From Synchiropus splendidus (taxonomy: Eukaryota > Chordata > Actinopteri > Syngnathiformes > Callionymidae), in contig NW_026527054.1 of assembly GCF_027744825.2 (NCBI RefSeq), forward strand, positions 1,860,001-1,924,000: DNA of 64,000 nt, given 5' to 3'. Below the pieces are notes generated by a model. That model saw only the letters and a list, made by a program, of their open reading frames with translations, was not told where the DNA came from and did no database searches. Below are positions 22,264 to 35,027 of the stretch, piece after piece. Both the position numbers and the translations under genes were made by a program. How positions within the stretch are numbered: the stretch's first letter is position 1; each line of letters opens with the position of its first letter.

Positions 22264-25200
22264 ATAAAAATGTTGATAACTTTGGACAAACACATCAGAC
22301 AGCTTAGATTTGATCTGCAACTACTAGAAAGACCCTTTCTGCTATATTGGGAGGTTAAATTTTCATGTTCAGAAGCTTCCATGCAAAGTTATGGCACAAT
22401 GCAGACAACGCGTTTTCAGCCTGAGATAAGGTGGGTTCCGGAACGCCAAACATAAAAATGTTGATAATTTTGGAAAAACACTTCAGACAGCTTAGATTTG
22501 ATGTGCAACTACTAGAAAGACCCTTTCTGCTATAGTGGGAGGTGAACATTTCATGTTCTGAAACTTCCCTGAGAAGTTATGGCACAATGCAGAAAACGCG
22601 TTTTCAGCCTGAGACAAGGTGGTTTCCGAAACGCCAAACGTAAAAATGTTGATAACTTTGGAACAACACTTCAGACAGCTTAGATTTAATGTGCAACTAC
22701 TAGAAATACCCTTTCTGCTATAGTGGGAGGTTAAATTTTCATGTTCGGAAGCTTCCATGCAAAGTTATGGCACAATGCAGATAACGCGTTTTCAGCCTGA
22801 GATAAGGTCGATTCTGGAACGCCAAACGTAAAAATGTTGATAACTTTGGAAAAACATTTCAGACAGCTTAGATTTGATGTGCAACTACTAGAAAGACCCT
22901 TTCTGCTGTAGTGGGAGGTGAAAATTTCATGTTCTGAAGATTCCTTGCAAAGTTATGGCACAATGCAGGAAACGCATTTTCAGCCTGAGATAAGGTCGAT
23001 TCAGGAACACCAAACATAAAAATGTTGAAAACTTTCGAAAAACACATCAGACAGCTTAGATTTGAGGTGCAACTACTAGAAAGACCCTTTCTGGTATAGT
23101 GGGGGGTGGAAATTTCATGTTCTGAAGCTTCCCTGCAAAGTTATGGGACAATGCAGAAAACGATTTTTCATCCTGAGATAAGGTCGATTCCGGAACGCCA
23201 AACATAAAAATGTTGATAACTTTGGAAAAACACATCAGACAGCTTAGATTTGATCTGCAACTACTAGAAAGACCCTTTCTGCTATAGTGGGAGGTTAAAT
23301 TTTCATGTTCGGAAGCTTCCATGCAAAGTTATGGCACAATGCAGACAACGCGTTTTCAGCCTGAGATAAGGTCGATTCTGAAACGCCAAACAAAAAAATG
23401 TTGATAACTTTGGAAAAACACTTCAGACAGCTTAGATTTGACGTGAAACTACTAGAAATACCCTTTCTGCTACAGTGGGAGGTTAAAATTTCATGTTCTG
23501 AAGCTTCCCTGCAAAGTTATGGCACAATGCGTGAAACGCGTTTTCAGCCTGAGATAAGGTCGATTCAGGAACACCAAACATAAAAATGTTGAAAACTTTC
23601 GAAAAACACTTCAGACAGCTTAGATTTGATGTGCAACTACTAGAAAGACCCTTTCTGCTATAGTGGGAGGAGAACATTTCATGTTCTGAAGCTTCCCTGA
23701 GAAGTTATGGCACAATGCAGAAAACGCGTTTTCAGCCTGAGACAAGGTGGTTTCCGAAACGCCAAACGTAAAAATGTTGATAACTTTGAAACAACACTTC
23801 AGACAGCTTAGATTTAATGTGCAACTACTAGAAATACCCTTTCTGCTATAGTGGGAGGTGAACATTTCATGTTCTGAAGCTTCCCTGCAAAGTTATGGCA
23901 CAATGCAGAAAAAGCGTTTTCAGCTTGAGATAAGGTGGGTTCCGGAACGCCAAACATAAAAATGTTGATAACTTTGGAAAAACACTTCAGACAGCTTACA
24001 TTTGATGTGCAACTACTAGAAAGACCCTTTCTGCTATAGTGGGAGGTGAACATTTCATGTTCTGAAGCTTCCCTGAAAAGTTATGGCACAATGCGTAAAA
24101 CACATTTTCAGCCTAAGATAAGGTCGATTCCGGAACGCCAAACATAAAAATGTTGATAACTTTGGAAAAACACATCAGACAGCTTAGATTTGATCTGCAA
24201 CTACTAGAAAGACCCTTTCTGCTATAGTGGGAGGTTAAATTTTCATGTTCGGAAGCTTCCATGCAAAGTTATGGCACAATGCAGACAACGCGTTTTCAGC
24301 CTGAGATAAGGTCGATTCTGGAACGCCAAACGTAAAAATGTTGATAACTTTGGAAAAACATTTCAGACAGCTTAGATTTGATGTGCAACTACTAGAAAGA
24401 GCCTTTCTGCTATAGTAGGAGGTTAAAATTTCATGTTCGGAAGCTTCCATGCAAAGTTATGGCACAATGCAGACAACGCGTTTTCAGCCTGACATAAGGT
24501 CGATTCTGGAACGCCAAACATAAAAATGTTGATAACTTTGGTAAAACACTTCAGACAGCTTAGATTTGAGGTGCAACTACTAGAAAGACCCTTTCTGATA
24601 TAGTGGATGGTGAAAATTCAAGGTCCTGAAGCTTCCCTGCAAAGTTATGGCACAATACGTAAAACGCGTTTTCAGCCTGAGATAAGGTCGATTCCGGAAC
24701 GCCAAACATAAAAATGTTCATAACTTTGGAAAAACACTTCAGACAGCTTAGATTTGATGTGCAACTACTAGAAATACCCTTTCTGCTATAGTGGGAGGTG
24801 AAAATTTCATTTTCTGAACCTTCCCTGCAAAGTTATGGCACAATGCGTGAAACGCGTTTTCAGCCTGAGATAAGGTCGATTCCGGGACGCCAAACATAAA
24901 AATGTTGATAACTTTGGAAAAACACTTCAGACAGCTTATATTTGATGTGCAACTACTAGAAAGACCCTTTCTGCTATAGTGGGAGGTGAACATTTCATGT
25001 TCTGAAGATTCCCTGCAAAGTTATGGCACAATGCGTAAAACGCGTTTTCAGCCTAAGATAAGGTCGATTCCGGAACGCCAAACATAAAAATGTTGATAAC
25101 TTTGGAAAAACACATCAGACAGCTTAGATTTGATCTGCAACTACTAGAAAGACCCTTTCTGATATAGTGGGAGGTTAAATTTTCATGTTCAGAAGCTTCC

Positions 25201-25380
25201 ATGCAAAGTTATGGCACAATGCAGACAACGCGTTTTCAGCCTGAGATAAGGTCGATTCTGAAACGCCAAAAGTAAAAATGTTGATAACTTTGGAAAAACA
25301 TTTCAGACAGCTTAGATTTGATGTGCAACTACTAGAAAGACCCTTTCTGCTGTAGTGGAAGGTGAAAATTTCATGCTCTG
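22264..25380. repeat. Satellite monomers, related to 6-8 kb
   Basis: About 16.6 monomers and no gene. They include AATGCAGACAACGCG and GAAAACGATTTTTCATCC variants shared with the left arm, and the TTCAAGGTCC/GTTCATAAC pair near 24617-24722 shared with about 7771-7875. The left-arm type ends near 25380. Confidence 0.85.
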
Positions 25381-28300
25381 AAGCTTCCCTGGAAAGTTAT
25401 GGTAGAATGCGTAAAACGCGTTTTCAGCCTGAGATAAGGTTGATTCCGGAACGCCACACATAAGAATGTTGATAACTTTGGAAAAACACTTCAGACAGGT
25501 TAGATTTGATGTGCAACTACTAGAAGGACCCTTTCTGCTATAGTGGGAGGTGAAAATTTCATGTTCTGAAGTTTCCCTGCAAAGTTATGGCACAATGCAG
25601 AAAACGCGTTTTCAGCCAGAGATAAGGTCGATTCTGGAATGCCAAACATAAAAATGTTGATAACTTTGGAAAAACACTTCAGACAGCTTAGATTTGATCG
25701 GCAACTGCTAGAAAGACCCTTTCTGCTATAGTGGGAGGTGAAAATTTCATGTTCTGAAGCATCCCTGCAAAGTTATGCCACAATGCAGGAAACGCGTTTT
25801 CAGCCTGAGATAAGGTCGATTCCGGAAAGCCAAACATAAAAATGTTGACAACTTTGGAAAAACACTTCAAACAGCTTAGATTTGATGTGCAACTACTAGA
25901 AAGACCCTTTCTGCTATTGTGGGAGTGGAAAATTTCATGTTCTGAAGCTTTCCTGCAAAGTTATGGCACAATGCAGAAAACACGTTTTCAGTCTGAGATA
26001 GGGTTGTTTCCGGAAAGCCAAACATAAGAATGTTGATAACTATGGAAAAACACTTCAGACAACTTATATTTGATGTGCAACTATTGGAAATACCCTTTCT
26101 GCTATAGTGGGAGGAAAAAATTTCATGTTCTGATGTCTCCCTGCAAAGTTACGGCACAATGCAGAAAGCGCGTTTTCAGCCTCCGATGAGGTGGGTTCCA
26201 GAATGCCAAACATAAAAATGTTGATAACTTTGGAAAAACACTTCAGACAGCTTAGATTTGATGTGCAACTACTAGAAGGACCCTATCCGCTATAGTGGTA
26301 GGCGAACGTTTCATGTTCTGAAGCTTCCCTGAAAAGTTATGGCACAATGCAGAAAACGCGTTTTCAGCCTGAGATTAGGAGGGTTCCGGAACGCCAAACA
26401 AAAAAATGTTGATAACTTTGGAAAAACACTTCAGACAGCTGAGATTTGATGTGCAACTACTAGAAAGACCCTTTCTGCTATAGTGGGAGGTAAAAATTTC
26501 ATGTTCTGAAGCTTTCCTGCAAAGTTATGGCAAATTGTGTAAAACGCGTTTTCAGCCTGAGATAAGGTTGTTTCTGGAACGCCAAACATAAGAATGTTGA
26601 TAACTTTGGAAAAACACTTCAAACAGATTAGATTTGATGTGCAACTATTAGAAAAACCCTTTCTGCTATAGTGGGAGGTGAAAATTTCATGTTCAGAGGC
26701 TTCCCTGCAAAGTTATGGCACAATGCAGAAAACGCGTTTTCAGCCTGAGATAAGGTCGATTCCGGAAAGCCAAACATAAAAATGTTGATAACTTTGGAAA
26801 AACACTTCAGACAGCTTAGATTTGATGTGCAACAACTGGAAAAAGCGTTTCTGCTATAGTGGGAGTTGAAAATTTCATGTTCTGAAGCTTCCCTGCAAAG
26901 TTATGGCACAATGCTGAAAACGCGTTTTCAGCATGAGACAAGGTCAATTACGGAACGCCAAACATAAAAATACGATAACTTTGAAAAAACACTTCAGACA
27001 GCTTAGATTTGATGTGCAACTACTAGAAAGACCCTTTCTGCTATAGTGGGAGTTGAAAATTTCATGTTCTGAAGCTTCCCTGCAAAGTTATGGCAGAATG
27101 CGTAAATCGTGTTTTCAGCCTGAGATAAGGTCGATTCCGGAACGCCAAACATAAAAGTGTTGATAACTTTGGAAAAACACTTCAGACAGCTTATATTTGA
27201 TGTGCAACTACTCGAAAGACCCTTTCTGCTATAGTGGGAGTTGAAAATATCATGTTCTGAAGCTTCCCTGCAAAGTTATGGCACAATGCGTAAAACGCGT
27301 TTTCAGCCTGAGATGAGGTTGATTTCAGAACCCCAAACATAAAAATGTTGATAACTTTGGAAAAACTCTACAGACAGATTAGATTTGATGTGCAACTACT
27401 AGAAAGACCATTTCTGCCATTGTGGGAGGTGAAAATTCGATGTTCTGAAGCTTCCCAGCAAAGTTATGCCACAATGCAGGAAACGCGTTTTCAGCCTGAG
27501 ATAAGGTCGATTCCGGAACGCCAAACATTAAAATTTTAATAACTTCGGAAAAACACTTCAGACAGCTTAGATTTGATATGCAAGTGCTAGAAAGACCATT
27601 TCTGCTATAGTGGGAGGTGAAAATTTAATGTTCTGAAGCTTTGTGCAAAGTTATGCGACAATGCAGGAAACGCGTTTTCAGCCTGAGATAAGGTCGATTC
27701 CGGAACGCCAAACATAAAAATATTGATAACTTTGGAAAAACACTTCAGACAGCTTAGATTTGATGTGCAACTACTGGAAAGACCCTTTCTGCTATAGTGG
27801 GAGTTGAAAATTTCATGTTCTGAAGCTTTCCTGCAAAGTCATGGCACAATGCGTAAAACGCGTTTTCAGCCTGAGATAAGGTTGATTCCGGAACGCCAAA
27901 CATAAGAATGTTGATAACTTTGGAAAAACACTTCAGACAGCTTTGATTTGATGTACAACTACTAGAAAGACCCTTTCTGCTATAGTGGGAGGTGAAAATT
28001 TCATGTTCTGAAGCTTCCCTGCAAAGTTATGGCACAATGCAGAAAACGCGTTTTCAGCCTGAGATAAGGTGGGTTCCAGAACGCCAAACATAAAAATGTT
28101 GATAACTTTGGAAAAACACTTCAGACAGCTTAGATTTGATGTGAGACTACTAGAAAGACCCTTTCTGCTATAGTGGGATATGAAAATTTCATGTTCTGAA
28201 GCTTCCCTGCAAAGTTATGGCAGAATGCGTAAATCGTGTTTTCAGCCTGAGATAGGTCGATTCCGGAACGCCAAACATAAAAGTGTTGATAACTTTGGAA

Positions 28301-31300
28301 AAACACTTCAAACAGCTTTGATTTGATGTGCACCTACTAGAAAGACCCTTTCTGCTATAGTGGGAGTTGAAAATTTCATGTTCTGAAGCTTTCCTGCAAA
28401 GTTATGGCACAATGCGTAAAACGCGTTTTCAGCCTGAGATAAGGTTGATTCCGGAACGCCAAACATAAAAACGTTGATAACTCAGGAAAAACTCTACAGA
28501 CAGCTTAGATTTGATGTGCAACTACTAGAAAGACCCTTTCTGCTACAGTGGGAGGTGAAAATTTCATGTTCTGAAGCTTCACTGCAAAGTTATGCCACAA
28601 TGCAGGAAACGCGTTTTCAGCCTGAGATAAGGTCGATTCCGGAACGCCAAACATAAAAATATTGATAACTTTGGAAAAACACTTCAGACAGCTTAGATTT
28701 GATGTGCACCTACTAGAAAGACCCTTTCTGCTATAGTGGGAGTTGAAAATTTCATGTTCTGAAGCTTTCCTGCAAAGTTATGGCACAATGCGTAAAACGC
28801 GTTTTCAGCCTGAGATAAGGTTGATTCCGGAACGCCAAACATAAGAATGTTGATAACTCAGGAAAAACTCTACAGACAGCTTAGATTTGATGTGCAACTA
28901 CTAGAAAGACCCTTTCTGCTACAGTGGGAGGTGAAAATTTCATGTTCTGAAGCTTCACTGCAAAGTTATACCACAATGCAGGAAACGCGTTTTCAGCCTG
29001 AGATAAGGTCGATTCCGGAACGCCAAACATAAAAATATTGATAACTTTGGAAAAACACTTCAGACAGCTTAGATTTGATGTGCAACTACTAGAAAGACCC
29101 TTTCTGCTATCGTGGGAGGAGAAAATTTCATGTTCTGAAGCTTCACTGCAAAGTTATGCCACAATGCAGGAAACGCGTTTTCAGCCTGAGATAAGGTCGA
29201 TTCAGGAACGCCAAACATAAAAGTGTTGATAACTTTGGAAAAACACTTCAGAAAGCTTCGATTTGATGTGCACCTACTAGAAAGACCCTTTCTGCTATAG
29301 TGGGAGGTGAAAATTTCATGTTCTGGAGCTTACCTACAAAGTTTTGGCACAATGCAGAAAACGCGTTTTCAGCCTGAGATAAGGTTGATTCAGGAACGCC
29401 AAACATAAAAGTGTTGATAACTTTGGAAAAACACTTCAGACAGCTTAGATTTGATGTGCAACTACTAGAAAGACCCTTTCTGCTACAGTGGGAGGTGAAA
29501 ATTTCATGTTCTGAAGCTTCCCAGCAAAGTTATGCCACAATGCAAGAAACGCGTTTTCAGCCTGAGATAAGGTCGATTCCGGAACGCCAAACATAAAAAT
29601 ATTGATAACTTTGGAAAAACACTTCAGACAGCTTTGATTTGATGTGCAACCACTGGAAAGACCCTTTCTGCTATAGTGGGAGTAGAAAATTTCATGTTCT
29701 GAAGCTTTCCAGCAAAGTTATGGCACAATGCGTAAAACGCGTTTTCAGCCTGAGATAAGGTTGATTCCGGAACGCAAAACATAAGAATGTTGATAACTTT
29801 GGAAAAACAATTTCGACAGCTTAGATTTGATGTGCAACTACTAGAAAGACCCTTTCTGCTATAGTGGGATGTTAAAATTTCATGTTCTGAAGTCTCCCTG
29901 CAAAGTTATGGCACTATCCAGAAAACGCGTTTTTAGCTTGAGATAAGGTGGGTTCCAGAACGCCAAACATAAAAATGTTGATAACTTTGGAAAAACAATT
30001 TCGACAGCTTAGATTTGATGTGCAACTACTAGAATGACCCTTTCTGCTATAGTGGGAAGTTAAAATTTCATGTTCTGAAGCTTCGCTGCAAAGTTATGGC
30101 ACAATGCGTAAAACTCGTTTTCAGCCTGAGATGAGGTTGATTTCAGAACGCCAAACATAAAAATGTTGATAACTTTGGAAAAACACTTCAAACAGATTAG
30201 ATTTGATGTGCAACTACTAGAAAGACCCTTTCTGCTATAGTGGGAGGTGAAAATTCATGTTCTGAAGCTTTCCTGCAAAGTTATGGCAGAATGCGTAAAT
30301 CGTGTTTTCAGTCTGAGATAAGGTCCATTCCGGAACGCCAAACATAAAAATGTTGATAACTTTCCAAAAACACTTCAAACAGCTTACATTTGATCTGCAA
30401 CTACTACAAAGACCCTTTCTGATATAGTGGGAGGTGAAAATTTCTTGTTCTGAAGCTTCCCTGCAAAGGTATGGCACAATGCAGAAAACGCGTTTTCAGC
30501 CTGACATAAGGTTGATTTCAGAACGCCAAACATAAAAATGTTGATAACTTTCGAAAAACACTTCAAACAGCTTAGATTTGATGTGCAACTACTAGAAAGA
30601 CCCTTTCTGCTATAGTGGGAGGTGAAAATTTCATGTTCTGAAGTTTCCCTGCAAAGTTATGGCACAATGCAGAAAATGCGTTTTCAATAAGGTGCGATCC
30701 GGAACGCCAAACATAAAAATGTTGATAACTTTCGAAAAGCACTTCAGACACCTTAGATTTGTTGTGCAACTACTAGAAAGACCCTTTCTGCTATAGTGGG
30801 AGGTGAAAATTTCATATTCTGCAGCTTTCCTGCAAAGTGATGACACCATGCAGAAAACGCGTTTTCAGCCTGAGATAAGGTTGATTCCGGAACGCCACAC
30901 ATAAGAATGTTGATAACTTTGGAAAAAGACTTCAGACAGGTTAGATTTGATGTGCAACTACTAGAAGGCCCCTTTCTGCAATAGTGGCAGGTTAAAATTT
31001 CATGTTCTGAAGCATCCCTCCAAAGTTATGGCACAATGCAGAAAACGCGTTTACAGCCTGAGATAAGGTCGATTCCGGAAAGCCAAACATAAAAATGTTG
31101 ATAACTTTGGAAAAACACTTCAGACAGCTTAGATTTGATGTGCAACTACTAGAAAGACCCTTTCTGCTATCGTGGGAGGAGAAAATTTCATGTTCTGAAG
31201 CTTCACTGCAAAGTTATGCCACAATGCAGGAAACGCGTTTTCAGCCTGAGATAAGGTCGATTCCGGAACGCCAAACATAAAAGTGTTGATAACTTTGGAA

Positions 31301-31839
31301 AAACACTTCAGAAAGCTTCGATTTGATGTGCACCTACTAGAAAGACCCTTTCTGCTATAGTGGGAGGTGAAAATGTCATGTTCTGGAGCTTACATACAAA
31401 GTTTTGGCACAATGCAGAAAACGCGTTTTCAGCCTGAGATAAGGTGGGTTCCAGAACGCCAAACATAAAAATGTTGATAACTTTGGAAAAACACTTCAGA
31501 CAGCTCAGATTTGATGTGCAACTACTAGAAAGACACTTTCTGCTATAGTGGGAAGTTAAAATTTCATGTTCTGAAGCTTCGCTGCAAAGTTATGGCACAA
31601 TGCGTGAAACTCGTTTTCAGCCTGAGATGAGGTTGATTTCAGAACGCCAAACATAAAAATGTTGATAACTTTGGAAAAACACTTCAAACAGATTAGATTT
31701 GATGTGCAACTACTAGAAAGACCCTTTCTGCTATAGTGGGAGGTGAAAATTCATGTTCTGAAGATTTCCTGCAAAGTTATGGCAGAATGCGTAAATCGTG
31801 TTTTCAGCCTGAGATAAGGTCCATTCCGGAACGCCAAAC
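25381..31839. repeat. Diverged satellite subfamily with short-range duplications
   Basis: About 34 monomers that differ from the left-arm type by recurring variants: CATAAGAATG starts, GGTTGATTCCGG, GGGAGTTGAAAATTTC, GTTATGCCACAATGCAGG. There is a two-monomer (376-bp) repetition at about 28.47-29.22 kb, where GATAACTCAGGAAAAACTC recurs. Part of 30.34-31.84 kb recurs at +1496 bp (8 x 188 - 8), carrying a 181-bp monomer that lacks GCCTGAG near 30688. No gene seen. Confidence 0.88.
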
Positions 31840-34800
31840 ATAAAAATGTTGATAACTTTCAAAAAACACTTCAAACAGCTTAGATTTGATGTGCAACTAC
31901 TAGAAAGACCCTTTCTGATATAGTGGGAGGCGAAAATTTCTTGTTCTGAAGCTTCCCTGCAAAGTTATGGCACAATGCAGAAAACGCGTTTTCAGCCTGA
32001 CATAAGGTTGATTTCAGAACGCCAAACATAAAAATGTTGATAACTTTCGAAAAACACTTCAAACAGCTTAGATTTGATGTGCAACTACTAGAAAGACCCT
32101 TTCTGCTATAGTGGGAGGTGAAAATTTCATGTTCTGAAGTTTCCCTGCAAAGTTATGGCACAATGCAGAAAATGCGTTTTCAATAAGGTGCGATCCGGAA
32201 CGCCAAACATAAAAATGTTGATAACTTTCGAAAAGCACTTCAGACAGCTTAGATTTGATGTGCAACTACTAGAAAGACCCATTCTTCTATAGTGGGAGGT
32301 GAAAATTTCATATTCTGCAGCTTTCCTGCAAAGTGATGACACCATGCAGAAAACGCATTTTCAGCCTGAGATAAGGTTGATTCCGGAACGCCACACATAA
32401 GAATGTTGATAACTTTGGAAAAAGACTTCAGACAGGTTAGATTTGATGTGCAACTACTAGAAGGACCCTTTCTGCAATAGTGGCAGGTTAAAATTTCATG
32501 TTCTGAAGCATCCCTCCAAAGTTATGGCACAATGCAGAAAACGCGTTTACAGCCTGAGATAAGGTCGATTCCGGAAAGCCAAACATAAAAATGTTGATAA
32601 CTTTGGAAAAACACTTCAGACAGCTTAGATTTGATGTGCAACTGCTGGAAAGAGCCTATCTGCTATAGTGGAAGTTGAAAATTTCATGTTCTGAAGCTTC
32701 CCTGCAAAGTTATGGCACATTGCAGAAAACGCGTTTACAGCCTGAGATAAGGTGGGTTCTGGAACGCCAAACATAAAAATGTCGAAAACTTTCGAAAAAC
32801 ACTTCAGACAGCTTAGATTTGATGTGCAACTCCGAGAAAGACCCTTTCTGCTATAGTGGAAGTTTAAAATTTCATGGTCTGAAGCTTCCTTGCAAAGTTA
32901 TGGCACAATGCCGAAAACGCGTTTTCAGCCTGAGATAAGGTCGATTCCGGAACGCCAAACATAAAAGTGTTGATAACTTTGAAAAGACACTTCAGACAGC
33001 TTAGATTTGATGTGCAACTACTAGAAAGACCTTTTCTGCTGTAGCGAAAGTTTAAAATTTCATGTTCTGAAGCTTCCCTGCAAAGTTATGGCACAATGCA
33101 GAAAACACGTCTTCAGCCTGAGATAAGATAGATTCTGGTACGCCAAACATAAAAGTGTTGATAACTTTGGAAAAACACTTCATACTGCTTAGATTTGATG
33201 TGCAACTACTAGAAAGACCGTTTCTGCTATAGTGGGAGGTGAAAATTCGATGTTCTGAAGCTTCCCTGCAAAGTTATGGCACCATGCGTAAAACATGTTT
33301 TCAGCCTGAGATAAGGTCGATTCCGGAACGCCAAACATAAAAATATTGATAACTTTGGAAAAACTCTTTAGACAGCTTAGATTTGATGTGCAACTACTCG
33401 AAAGACCCTTTCTGCTATAGTGGGAGTTGAAAATTTCATGTTCTGAAGCTTTCCTGCAAAGTTACGGCACAATGCGTAAAACGCGTTTTCAGCCTGAGAT
33501 AAGGTTGATTCCGGAACACCAAACATGAAAGTGTTGATAACTTTGGAAAAACTCTTTAGACAGCTTAGATTTGATGTGCAACTACTAGAAAGACCGTTTC
33601 TGCTATAATGGGAATTGAAAATTTCATGTTCTGTAGCTTTCCTCCAAAGTTATGCCACAATGCAGAAAACGCGTTCACAGCCTGAGATAAGGTGGGTTCC
33701 GGAACGCCAAACATAAAAATGTTGATAACTTTGGAAGAACACTTCAGACAGCTTAGATTTGATGTGCAACTACTAGAAAAACCCTTTCTACTATAGTGGG
33801 AGGTGAAAATTTGATGTTCTGAAGCTTCTCTGCAAAGTTATGAAACAATGTGTAAAAGGCGTTTTCAGCCTGAGATAAGGTCGATTCCGGAACGCCAAAC
33901 ATGAAAATGTTGATAACTTTGGAAAAACACTTCAGACAGCTTAGATTTGATGTGCAACAACAAGACAGACCCTTTCTGCAATAGTGGGAGGTTAAAATTT
34001 CATATTCTGAAGTTTCCTGCAAAGTTATGGCACAATGCAGAAAACGCGTTTTCAGCTTGAGATAAGGTGGGTTCCCGAACGCCAAACATAAAAATGTTGA
34101 AAAGTTTGGAAAAACACTTCAGACAGCTAAGATTTGATGTGCAACTACAAGACAGACCCTTTCTGCAATAGTGGGTGGTGAATATTTGATGATCTGAAGC
34201 TTCCCACCAAAGTTATGGCACAATGCGTAAAACGCGTTTTCAGCCTGAGATAAGGTCGATTCCGGAACGCCAAACATAAAAATGTTAATAACTTTGGAAA
34301 AACACTTCAGACAGCTTAGATTTGATGTGCAACTACTAGAAAGACCGTTTCTGCTTTAGTGGGAGGTGAAAATTCGATGTTCTGAAGTTTCCCTGCAAAG
34401 TTATGGCACCATGTGTAAAACGCGTTTTCAGCCTGAGATAAGGTCGATTCCGGAACGCCAAAAATAAAAATATTGATAACTTTGGAAAAACTCTTTAGAC
34501 AGCTTAGATTTGATGTGCAACTACTAGAAAGACCCTTTCTGCTATCGTGGGAGGTTAAAATTTCATGTTCTGAAGCTTCCCTGCAAAGTCATGTCACAAT
34601 GCAGGAAACGCGTTTTCAGCCTGAGATAAGGTCGATTCCGGAACGCCAAACATAAAAGTGTTGATAACTTTGGAAAAACACTTCAGAAAGCTTCGATTTG
34701 ATGTGCACCTACTAGAAAGACCCTTTCTGCTATAGTGGGAGGTGAAAATTTCATGTTCTGGAGCTTACCTACAAAGTTTTGGCACAATGCAGAAAACGCG

Positions 34801-35027
34801 TTTTCAGCCTGAGATAAGGTGGGTTCCAGAACGCCAAACATAAAAATGTTGATAACTTTGGAAAAACACTTCAGACAGCTTAGATTTGATGTGCAACTAC
34901 TAGAAAGACCCTTTCTGCTATAGTGGGAAGTTAAAATTTCATGTTCTGAAGCTTTCCTGCAAAGTTATGGCAGAATGCGTAAATCGTGTTTTCAGCCTGA
35001 GATAAGGTCCATTCCGGAACGCCAAAC
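31840..35027. repeat. 17-monomer higher-order repeat, copy 1 (3188 bp)
   Basis: First of four tandem units. 3188 is 17 x 188 minus 8: one monomer lacks GCCTGAG (TTTTCAATAAGGTG) and another lacks a base (GAAGTTTCCTGC). Marker variants in order are CAAAAAACACTTCAAAC, TTTCTTGTTCTG, CATATTCTGCAGC, GCGAAAGTTTAAAATT, GATTCTGGTACGCC, CATACTGCTTAG and CAACAACAAGACAG. Copy 1 shows slightly more differences from the others (for example GGTTCTGGAACG near 32757). Confidence 0.93.
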
